A stretch of DNA of 6,206 bases from Thermoplasmata archaeon (GCA_021790415.1 JAJYDZ010000115.1:1-6206), one strand, 5' to 3'; positions 1 through 5,148 are shown, numbered from the stretch's first letter. Notes: a model not told the origin generated them from the letters alone. Numbers and translations are program-made.

Positions 1-1272
1 GATATACGCATTCTGTTTGTAGGTCTCGTGACCTTTCTTTCTTATATTGCCTTTGTTGCGGTTCGATCCCTTTTGATAAGACATAAATTTCTCCAGCTTC
101 GCAATCTAGTTATTTCCTTCCCTGTTTTTTTTGGATTGACAATTCTCTCATCACTCTTCATAACATACGGTTCCCTCGCAAACATTGGTGCTACTGTATC
201 CTCTGCGAACGTGGCTGCATCTAATTTCTCAAATCTCGGTGCATACACTGGTAGCTTCGATGCAGTCATATGGACAATCAGGCTAATTGATACCTGGTCA
301 TTTCCCACAGGTTATGTGATCTACCACTCAGTTTATTTTAATTTGAACATAGTAAACGTTGCATCCTTTTTTTGGCCCATTTTGGCATTAGTGGTTCCTC
401 TTATAGTCTTATACAGATCCCGCAGTAACCGTGCCATCCTGTTGTTCGTTATGTTTTTAACAATTTGCGCCCTCTTCTGGGAAAAATCAGCAAATCAACC
501 ATTGGGCTCTATATGGTACTTTATCAATTCCAAGTTACCCTATAGATACGAACTAATCCCAAATGGAACACTAACGTCGATATTCCTTGCAAAGATTTAC
601 CCCGTCCTAGCAGTATTTTCTGTCATCACCATATATGAGGCCCTCAAGAAAATTCAATTTAACGGTTTCATCATTAAGAATATAATGCGCATTGCGATAA
701 TACTTGTACCTATCTTTCTTGTTTCAATGTTAGTAGTTGCCGAAATGCCTGTTTTTGACGGACAGTTGGAGGCAAACTATTACAATCCCAAATCCAGCGG
801 ATTTTTTATACCGAATCAGTACACAGAAGTCAGGAATTATGTTATGGATCACCCGGGCAACGTTCTTCTTCTCCCAGGGGCCACGACGTATGTTACATTC
901 TCCTGGAATTATTCGGGCACTACATATTTTTACAACACCTACTTTTACCCTCTGAATATAACAACAAATCAGAATTTCGGGGGGGGTTATGGGTCCGTTC
1001 AGCAGGTGAATGCATACGTGAATCTAACCTCGCCCATTTATCTTGAAAACGGTACTGCGTACATTTCAAGTGCATGGGAAAAAGAAATCTCAAAGATAGG
1101 TTTCAGGTACCTTCTTTTTGATAATAGCATTACAGGTGGCCAACTTTATGAGAATTATACCTATACCAAACAGGCAGTATTGTTACTCACAAACTCGGGA
1201 ATAATAACCCCTGTTTTTACAGGCAGTTTGTTGATTCTTTACAAAATCACGTTTCCGAAAAACATTCAGTAA
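1..1272 (+). CDS. Multi-pass membrane protein with sequon-rich extracytoplasmic C-terminal domain (GT-C/AftD-like), 5' partial
   Basis: The frame is open from base 1 (DIRILFVGL precedes the GTG at 28), so the true start lies outside the window and that GTG is probably internal. Numbering from the codon at 28, hydrophobic segments lie near 1-16, 27-48, 112-130, 135-151, 185-205 and 217-240. Residues 241-414 form a soluble domain with a weak terminal hydrophobic strand. This domain carries five N-x-S/T sequons (N294, N310, N332, N341, N376), which fits an extracytoplasmic, glycosylated location. The stretch EKSANQPLGSIWYFI followed by a proline and a membrane helix recalls large archaeal and actinobacterial GT-C-type proteins (AftD-like or YfhO-like), which have a similar 'NxPxG..Y.wL....P' motif. 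The FR-x-P-x-K sequence I would expect just after it is not recognisable (here YELIPNG). A glycan-transfer role is inferred from this resemblance and from the GT4 and FkbM neighbours. The gene ends TAA at 1270-1272, convergent with the next gene. The membrane-protein call is sure; the family is tentative. Confidence 0.8.
   Translation, partial: DIRILFVGLVTFLSYIAFVAVRSLLIRHKFLQLRNLVISFPVFFGLTILSSLFITYGSLANIGATVSSANVAASNFSNLGAYTGSFDAVIWTIRLIDTWSFPTGYVIYHSVYFNLNIVNVASFFWPILALVVPLIVLYRSRSNRAILLFVMFLTICALFWEKSANQPLGSIWYFINSKLPYRYELIPNGTLTSIFLAKIYPVLAVFSVITIYEALKKIQFNGFIIKNIMRIAIILVPIFLVSMLVVAEMPVFDGQLEANYYNPKSSGFFIPNQYTEVRNYVMDHPGNVLLLPGATTYVTFSWNYSGTTYFYNTYFYPLNITTNQNFGGGYGSVQQVNAYVNLTSPIYLENGTAYISSAWEKEISKIGFRYLLFDNSITGGQLYENYTYTKQAVLLLTNSGIITPVFTGSLLILYKITFPKNIQ
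979..986 (+). repeat. G8 homopolymer inside the membrane-protein gene
   Basis: Eight consecutive G bases encode part of Asn-Phe-Gly-Gly-Gly-Tyr in an otherwise AT-rich gene. Loss of one G brings a TGA into frame within about ten codons. Gain of one G brings a TGA into frame roughly twenty codons on. Either slip would remove about 95 residues of the extracytoplasmic domain but leave all membrane helices. Confidence 0.9.
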
Positions 1273-1380
1273 TTTCATAGAATTCTATTCTGATGAATTC
1301 GGTTTTAAATACTGCATTGGCCCATAATTAAAATAATTGAGGTATGGTCGGCGAAATTGACTTTTTCGTCCAATTGCAAA

Positions 1381-1397
1381 TCAAAAAAGAAATATTT
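1381..1397 (-). terminator. T-rich terminator candidate for the GT4 gene
   Basis: Immediately downstream of the minus-strand stop codon, the minus strand reads ATATTTCTTTTTTGA, including a run of six T. Archaeal RNA polymerase commonly terminates at T-rich stretches without needing a hairpin. The rest of the 1273-1398 convergent spacer holds a 12-bp palindrome centred on GAATTC (1277-1288), a second GAATTC at 1295-1300, and a TTTAAATA motif near 1304. None of these is clearly functional. Confidence 0.35.
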
Positions 1398-1398
1398 T

Positions 1399-2490
1399 TC
1401 AGTTTATTTGTGAAATAACACCACTGTAATATTCATTCATTTCACGGCTAAATCTCTTATAGGAAAAACGTTTTGCCCGCTTTAGGCCCTTTTTAATTAG
1501 ATCGTCTGAAGATTCTACTGCAGCTTTGACCCCAGCGGCCAGTGAAAAGGGGTCGTTGGGGTCTGACAGAATCGCTGCATTTCCTCCGGAGGTTTCCCTG
1601 AAAATCTCTATATCGGATGCAACCACTGGCAAACCGGTGGCCAAAGCCTCTACAAGTGGGTAGCCAAATCCCTCATACAAGGATGGAAAGAGCATTACAT
1701 CGCATGCATTATACACCATGTTAAGGGTATCATTATCGATCTTTTCAAACGATAGACTACTCCCAGAAATAGGCGGCCCAACCCTAACTAGTTTAAAGTT
1801 TTCACCTAGTAGTTCCATTGTTTTTTTAACAGCTGATAAATTCTTTCTCCTAAGTAAGGTACTAACTGACAATACACAGGTTTTATCAAGCGGCAAGCCC
1901 AATTTTTGTTTCAATAAATCTTTTTCTGGCAATAATTTAAAACTAGGCGATATGCAGGGATAAATTACCTTGGAGTTATCCGTATAACCATCTTCAATGC
2001 TAATTGAACGTACAAAGTTTGAATCGGTGATGACATTAGTATAATTCTTGAACTGCTTAAAGTAATTCGATTGAAATTTCTTGCGTAAAATATCAATGAA
2101 AATTCCGCTACTTAGATCATGAGAGAAAAGATCAGAATTTAAGATGGTGGAAGGAGGATCATGGAATGTAACCACCTTGCAAAAGTCAGGCAGTTTTATT
2201 GGGATCATTGGTGAAGCATAATGATAGATTGTTGGTATATTTTTTTCGTGACTGAATTTCTTAATGAATGACTGATGTGAGAAATTAGGGAAAAATTTAT
2301 TTAAAACTTTTGGATTTTTAAATTTACCTTGTATATAAATGCCTTTGGAAAAGTTTGGCAAATCATTCTGCGAGGAACCGTATAAAAATGTGTAGAGTTT
2401 GCTTCCCTTCACTGAAGTTAAAATATCGTATGAATACCTATATACGGCAGATGGGGGAGGATATTGGTTTAGAATATTTACAGCATACAT
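1399..2490 (-). CDS. GT4-family (GT-B fold) glycosyltransferase
   Basis: A 363-residue protein of usual length for a GT4 'glycosyl transferases group 1' enzyme, which moves a sugar from a nucleotide-sugar donor to an acceptor glycan or lipid. The N-terminal acceptor-side Rossmann half is weakly conserved but has VVTFHDPP (about 107-113) and ITDSNFVR (about 154-161), positions where GT4 proteins usually show HD and S-x-F. The C-terminal donor-binding half is clear. It has LSVSTLLRRKNL (207-218), with the basic R/K that contacts the donor phosphate, then DVMLFPSLYEGFGYPLVE with the E-x7-E pair E273 and E281, then ATGLPVVASD (284-293). No signal peptide or membrane helix is visible, so it probably works in the cytoplasm or at the inner membrane face. 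The ATG at 2490 has AGGGG five bases upstream on its strand. Convergent to the preceding membrane gene and not in an operon with it. The family call is firm; donor, acceptor and linkage cannot be read from the sequence. Confidence 0.93.
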   Translation of the reverse strand: MYAVNILNQYPPPSAVYRYSYDILTSVKGSKLYTFLYGSSQNDLPNFSKGIYIQGKFKNPKVLNKFFPNFSHQSFIKKFSHEKNIPTIYHYASPMIPIKLPDFCKVVTFHDPPSTILNSDLFSHDLSSGIFIDILRKKFQSNYFKQFKNYTNVITDSNFVRSISIEDGYTDNSKVIYPCISPSFKLLPEKDLLKQKLGLPLDKTCVLSVSTLLRRKNLSAVKKTMELLGENFKLVRVGPPISGSSLSFEKIDNDTLNMVYNACDVMLFPSLYEGFGYPLVEALATGLPVVASDIEIFRETSGGNAAILSDPNDPFSLAAGVKAAVESSDDLIKKGLKRAKRFSYKRFSREMNEYYSGVISQIN

Positions 2491-2495
2491 ATTAA

Positions 2496-2517
2496 CCCCT
2501 ATTTACTTGCTATAAGC
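2496..2517 (-). promoter_or_regulatory. Ribosome binding site and possible TATA box of the GT4 gene
   Basis: On the minus strand AGGGG (2496-2500) sits five bases before the ATG at 2490. A TTATAG motif at about 2510-2515 lies 20-25 bases from the ATG, and a better TATA-like AAATTTAATA lies further upstream at 2556-2565. The upstream motif would give a leader of about 40 bases that keeps the ribosome binding site. The nearer one would give an almost leaderless message. I favour the upstream motif. Confidence 0.35.
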
Positions 2518-2718
2518 AACATTTGTTTTGAATTGGTAAACGATACAGAAATACCTATTAAATTTCTTCATTGAATTTGCAGGAGGCAGGTTTGACATGA
2601 GCTTTATTCCTTTTATGTAAAGTTGAATATTGTTTAGATTATCGCAAGTGTAGCAACGACATCATCAAGAAAAAGAAGTTTTTTTAGTTCCTAATCGAAT
2701 GCAATTGCAAGTATACTG

Positions 2719-2728
2719 TATTTAAATG
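2719..2728 (+). promoter_or_regulatory. TATA-box candidate (TATTTAAATG)
   Basis: A TTTAAA-centred motif resembling archaeal TATA boxes lies about 37 bases before the ATG at 2760. A start site about 26 bases downstream would fall near 2750, leaving a leader of about 10 bases. Confidence 0.35.
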
Positions 2729-2759
2729 TTTTATCATATTTGTTCACTATAATTCGTAG

Positions 2760-2879
2760 ATGAAGCATTTAGAAAGGGTTAAAAGCTTGTTGCTAAGTTC
2801 AACTTCAAGTCGACAACTTGACTTTTACCATTTTCTCTCGTCAAATTTGACCATTAGTTCCCTGTCTATTCAACAATAA
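2760..2879 (+). CDS. 39-codon small ORF of unknown nature, possibly a gene fragment
   Basis: ATG at 2760, TAA at 2877-2879. The product begins MKHLERVKSLLLSS and is rich in Ser and Leu; I recognise no domain. It sits behind a TATA-like motif at 2719-2728 but has no clear ribosome binding site. Past the stop the same frame continues for 22 codons (beginning SPYRYPNLNF) to a TAG at 2946, so it might be a decayed longer gene, perhaps a transposase start, interrupted by a nonsense change. It could equally be chance in AT-rich DNA. It overlaps the region where an IS110 leader might lie. Confidence 0.22.
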   Translation: MKHLERVKSLLLSSTSSRQLDFYHFLSSNLTISSLSIQQ

Positions 2880-3000
2880 TCGCCCTATAGATATCCCAAC
2901 TTGAACTTTAGTAGTAAGATTGATGGCATACTTAAGAGCCTTTCATAGGGAAAATTGACATTCATCAGGGGTTATTGTGGGTTCACCGTTTAAGGAGGCG

Positions 3001-3360
3001 ATGATCCCACGTATAGAGGTATGGACATACACTCAAAAATAATTGTATGCACCACTCTAGATAAGAGTGGCAGCACGGTGAGGAAGGACAGCTTTGATAA
3101 CAGCTTTGACAGGCTTGAGGAATATCTCTCAAATTTTAATGTGGGAGACAAGTTCGTAATGGAATCAACCGAGTTCTATGAACCGCTGTATGATTTCATT
3201 GAATCCCATGGGTTTGAGGTAAAGCTTGCAAATCCCCTGAAGATCAGGCTCATAGCGGAATCCAGGATGAAGAACAGGATACATTTCGAACTGCTCCGTC
3301 TCCACGTTGATCATGAGGTCAATCCGTTCACATGGAAGGGCAGGGTATTCCTGAGTGTAG
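3001..3360 (+). pseudogene. IS110-family DEDD recombinase, N-terminal fragment
   Basis: The ORF from ATG 3021 begins MDIHSKIIVCTTLDKSG and continues with VMESTEFYEPLYDFIESHGFE, then VKLANPLKIRLIAESRMKN. This is the N-terminal RuvC-like (DEDD) domain of IS110-family recombinases, which move DNA without a DDE transposase. D2 and E48 of the acidic set are visible. The expected K-(T/N)-D-x-x-D that follows is damaged: the sequence reads MKNRIHFE, with one Asp codon apparently missing and the second position His. Only about 113 codons precede the IS3 element at 3361; intact proteins usually exceed 300 residues. A strong AAGGAGG precedes an ATG at 3001 whose frame (MIPRIEV) is off from the main frame, suggesting that the original start was at 3001 and a small indel broke the frame near 3019. 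Residues 96-113 (VDHEVNPFTWKGRVFLSV) do not look like IS110 and may come from another transposase. Not functional. Confidence 0.85.
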
Positions 3361-3401
3361 TGTTTCTCACACTTCTGGACAGATCGCGAAAATAATTATG
3401 A
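3361..3401 (+). repeat. Terminal inverted repeat of the IS3 element, orfB end
   Basis: 41-bp repeat starting TGTTTCTCACAC, pairing with 4701-4741 at 33 of 41 positions. It also supplies the last 11 codons and stop of the chimeric IS110 ORF (stop TAA 3393-3395). It lies directly against the orfB stop codon at 3396-3398. Confidence 0.85.
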
Positions 3402-4358
3402 GACGGTTCCCGCCAATTCACCTCCTTTCCTAATTTCCATATTTCTCTCCTTCCTTAACTGCTTTGCCTTCTCTATCTTAGCCTCCATGACTGCGAGCAG
3501 TACCTCAGGGTTACCCCTGTAGTACTGCATCGGCGTGAGATATTGCAGGGAGGAGTGCCGCCTCTCATTGTTGTAGCGATCCACGATCCCGGATAATTCT
3601 GATTTCCCCTGCTCGTAATCCGTCAGTATCACCGGTACCAGGGATTCACGGATGGTCTTGTTTCCCCTCTCCACGATGCCATTCTGTTCCGGAGTGTGAG
3701 GCCGTATGAGTTTCTGAGTGAGATTGTTCTCCCTCAGGACAAGCTTGAATTCCATAGCGATGAAGGATGAGCCGTTATCCGACTGTATAACAGGTTCAGC
3801 AAGTGAATCCTTCCTGAGTTTCTCTATGGCTGCCTGCGCCTCCAGGGATACGGAATCTGCATCCATTGATGTCATGAGGGCGTGGTGCACCATATATCTG
3901 CTGTATTCATCAATGAATATTATGAGGTAGAAGAACCTGCCCCTGATTTTTACATACATGATGTCGGTCTGCCATTTCTCGTCAGGCCTTCTGGCATGTT
4001 CGGGGCGAGTGGATTCCCATGTTTTATGTTTCCATGGCGTTATGAGGTAACGTTTCTTCAGTATCCCGTACACAGTGCTCGGAGAAAGATATGCAAGGTC
4101 CTCATCGATCAGTGTATAGGCGATCTCCCTGAATGACGCCTTTGGATTCCGGTGCTTGTATCCGATTACAATCCACTCATCGTCATCCCTCATGGCAATG
4201 GGGTTGAATCTCCCGTCAAGCACCGGCGAGAATGATAGCTGCGCGTAGTACCATGGCCTTGATATCCCAAGGATGGAAAGGACCTTCCTGAGGGGATATC
4301 CTGCCCTTTCTGTTGTGTTCATGACTGTCCTGTGGATGTCATAGAACAGTGATTTCAT
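3396..4358 (-). CDS. IS3-family transposase OrfB (DDE integrase-like)
   Basis: A 320-residue catalytic transposase subunit. Residues about 60-115 form the helical HTH_21-like region (KHRNPKASFREIAYTL). The rve/RNase H-like core follows, with D132 in WQTDIMYV, D194 in IQSDNGSSF and E230 in PEQNGIVERGNK. The 35-residue spacing between D194 and E230 is the classic D,D(35)E pattern of IS3. The end carries the family signature RYNNERRHSSLQYLTPMQYY (261-280) and then a charged helical tail. The ATG at 4358 overlaps the orfA stop as ATGA, and GAGGAGGG at 4366-4373 lies seven bases before it, a well-placed ribosome binding site. OrfB is in the -1 frame relative to orfA, as in other IS3 elements, but I see no canonical slippery heptamer. 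Separate or reinitiated translation is therefore more likely than a frameshift fusion. All catalytic residues are intact. Confidence 0.95.
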   Translation of the reverse strand: MKSLFYDIHRTVMNTTERAGYPLRKVLSILGISRPWYYAQLSFSPVLDGRFNPIAMRDDDEWIVIGYKHRNPKASFREIAYTLIDEDLAYLSPSTVYGILKKRYLITPWKHKTWESTRPEHARRPDEKWQTDIMYVKIRGRFFYLIIFIDEYSRYMVHHALMTSMDADSVSLEAQAAIEKLRKDSLAEPVIQSDNGSSFIAMEFKLVLRENNLTQKLIRPHTPEQNGIVERGNKTIRESLVPVILTDYEQGKSELSGIVDRYNNERRHSSLQYLTPMQYYRGNPEVLLAVMEAKIEKAKQLRKERNMEIRKGGELAGTVS

Positions 4359-4675
4359 TTCTTTGCCCTCCTCTGCAAGCGATCTCCAATCTTTTTTTTG
4401 ATTTCCAGGTTCTCCCGGGTAATCTCTGCAATGACATCCTTGAGCCTTGAGATCTCACCGTCCTTTTCGAGGACCCTTGATTCTGTGTCGGGCTTCCTGC
4501 CGCGATCCTCGAATATCTCCCTTGCACTGTTCGTGAGCTGGTCCTTCCAGTAATAGAATCTAGCGGGCTTGATGTCGTATTTCCTGCACAGATCTGCAAC
4601 TGAGATGGTCCCGCTCATCCCTTCAAGGACGATCTTCAGCTTCTCCTCAGCTTTGTATGTCCTGTTTGCTGCCAT
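4355..4675 (-). CDS. IS3-family OrfA, DNA-binding helix-turn-helix protein
   Basis: A 106-residue protein of typical OrfA size. Residues about 8-50 (EEKLKIVLEGM, ISVADLCRKYDIK, FYYWKDQL) form the HTH_Tnp_1 fold that binds the terminal repeats. Residues about 66-97 form a leucine-zipper-like coiled coil (LEKDGEISRLKDVIAEI) used in IS3 proteins for dimerisation and for joining OrfB. It ends TGA at 4355-4357, overlapping the orfB start. The ATG at 4675 has no ribosome binding site, but a TATA-like motif lies about 30 bases upstream inside the terminal repeat, so the message is probably leaderless. Intact. Confidence 0.93.
   Translation of the reverse strand: MAANRTYKAEEKLKIVLEGMSGTISVADLCRKYDIKPARFYYWKDQLTNSAREIFEDRGRKPDTESRVLEKDGEISRLKDVIAEITRENLEIKKKIGDRLQRRAKK
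4366..4373 (-). promoter_or_regulatory. Internal ribosome binding site for orfB
   Basis: The minus strand reads GAGGAGGG, ending seven bases before the orfB ATG and lying within the last codons of orfA. It supports independent or coupled initiation of orfB. Confidence 0.7.
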
Positions 4676-4700
4676 TTATATAGCATGGAACACAAGTGGA

Positions 4701-4710
4701 TCATAATTAA
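4701..4710 (-). promoter_or_regulatory. TATA-box candidate for orfA inside the terminal repeat
   Basis: The minus strand reads TTAATTATGA, centred about 30 bases before the orfA ATG. That is the distance expected for a leaderless archaeal transcript. The motif is part of the inner, best-conserved block of the inverted repeat. Confidence 0.5.
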
Positions 4711-4741
4711 TTTCGTAATATGTCCAGAGATGTGTGACACA
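4701..4741 (-). repeat. Terminal inverted repeat of the IS3 element, orfA end
   Basis: Read inward on the minus strand it begins TGTGTCACACATC and matches the 3361-3401 repeat at 33 of 41 positions. It carries the probable orfA promoter. Confidence 0.85.
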
Positions 4742-4842
4742 TTTCAATAATCAACGGGATATGCTTCTCCGGCATATCCCACTATTCTCATTCGGCATAT
4801 AATGTTCGACATCTGTCTGACATTCTATGAAATGTGAGACAC
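4732..4842. repeat. 111-bp segment flanked by short inverted repeats, with a central hairpin (MITE-like or second IS end)
   Basis: GTGTGACACATTTC at 4732-4745 is mirrored by GAAATGTGAGACAC at 4829-4842, 12 of 14 bases matching, so the segment overlaps the end of the IS3 element by ten bases. Read from 4841 on the minus strand, TGTCTCACATTTC also resembles the IS3 terminal sequence, so this may be the tip of a second, related IS. Inside are the hairpin at 4756-4780 and a partial echo of its right arm, TTCGGCATAT, at 4791-4800. No ORF. Confidence 0.45.
4756..4780. repeat. Perfect 9-bp stem-loop
   Basis: GGGATATGC (4756-4764) pairs perfectly with GCATATCCC (4772-4780) around a 7-base loop. No T run follows on the plus strand, so an intrinsic terminator is unlikely. 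Its position at an IS boundary suggests a mobile-element or transcription-insulating structure. Confidence 0.75.
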
Positions 4843-5115
4843 CCTATTTATAAAGAATATTATGTACCCATAATATAGGGAGTTTGAAATTGCTTTTTGA
4901 CGAATTAGACCCCATTTATTTGAGTACTCTTGTCGAGAATATTTAAACAAAATAAGAGTTGCGCCACAAATCACTATCATCTCGGACAAATATAACATGA
5001 AAAAAGACCAATGATTCACAAAAAACTGAAAAATCTTGCCTATTGCTCCATTGACCTGGAAATTTGCTATTACATTGATAAAATATGATTGCAATATAAA
5101 CTGACTTACTAAACC
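4825..5115 (-). pseudogene. Membrane-protein-like ORF remnant truncated at an IS-like end
   Basis: The minus-strand frame is open from 5115 to a TAG at 4825-4827. There is no ATG near its upstream end; the first usable start is a TTG at 5094. The reading has a hydrophobic helix (FFMLYLSEMIVICGATLILF) followed by a basic stretch (KYSRQEYSNK) and a weaker second hydrophobic segment, as in a piece of a transporter or polysaccharide membrane protein. The last codons (RVSHIS) are the IS-end-like motif at 4829-4841, so the original gene may have been cut there. It lacks a good start, a clear ribosome binding site and a known domain, and a second minus frame (GTG 5146 to 4943) overlaps it. It may be a decayed gene or chance in AT-rich DNA. 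Confidence 0.3.
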
Positions 5116-5148
5116 TCAACTCTGGTCGAAATAATTTTCTATTCACAC

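Larger units (their letters stand above)
2491..3000. other. 510-base stretch without a convincing gene
   Basis: AT-rich spacer between the divergent GT4 gene and the IS110 remnant. It holds the GT4 promoter region, a 31-codon minus-strand ORF (2503-2598) with no recognisable content, a T7 run at 2679-2685, a TATA-like motif at 2719-2728 with a 39-codon ORF behind it, and a 6-bp hairpin (2805-2810 with 2816-2821). The stretch closest to 3000 should contain the left end of the IS110 element, but IS110 elements often lack conspicuous terminal repeats and I cannot place the boundary. Confidence 0.6.
3361..4741 (-). mobile_element. IS3-family insertion sequence, 1381 bp, apparently complete
   Basis: Two ORFs with orfA and orfB of IS3 type are bounded by imperfect inverted repeats. 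Reading inward from 3361 on the plus strand and from 4741 on the minus strand, both ends start TGT, share CTGGACA about 15 bases in and TAATTATGA about 33 bases in, and match at 33 of 41 positions by eye. TG...CA ends and a size near 1.4 kb fit the family. The flanking bases (GTAG on the left, TTTC on the right) show no target-site duplication. The copy is therefore old, or one flank has been rearranged. The element is visibly richer in G+C than the neighbouring host genes, which fits horizontal acquisition. Both ORFs are intact, so it may still be mobile. Confidence 0.9.

Noticed and set aside
1277..1300. 12-bp palindrome and second GAATTC after the first gene, considered as a terminator or operator.
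   Set aside because: Short AT-rich palindromes are common by chance; there is no T run close enough and no second matching operator.
1344..1418. 24-codon plus-strand ORF (MVGEIDFFVQ...) in the convergent spacer, with a TTTAAATA motif upstream.
   Set aside because: It runs 20 bases into the GT4 gene antisense, its GAGGT touches the ATG, and the product is unrecognised. Chance is more likely.
2503..2598. 31-codon minus-strand ORF just upstream of the GT4 gene (MSNLPPANSM...).
   Set aside because: No recognisable content or well-placed ribosome binding site; it spans the probable GT4 promoter, so it is likely chance.
2581..2620. AGGAGGCAGG followed by ATG at 2597 on the plus strand, a good-looking ribosome binding site.
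   Set aside because: The ORF is only seven codons long, and nothing downstream in frame suggests a gene.
3355..3364. Possible target-site duplication around the IS3 element.
   Set aside because: The left flank ends GTAG and the right flank begins TTTC; no 3-5 base match at the chosen ends.
3718..4136. Plus-strand ORFs opposite orfB.
   Set aside because: They are antisense to the conserved DDE core of orfB, with no family features.
4339..4599. 86-codon minus-strand ORF overlapping orfA and orfB.
   Set aside because: Low-complexity Ser/Arg/Gly composition and complete overlap with the real IS3 genes; it is a shadow frame.
4756..4780. Hairpin considered as an IS200/IS605 subterminal hairpin or an intrinsic terminator.
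   Set aside because: No TnpA/TnpB-like gene nearby and no T run after the stem; it is kept only as a stem-loop of unknown role.
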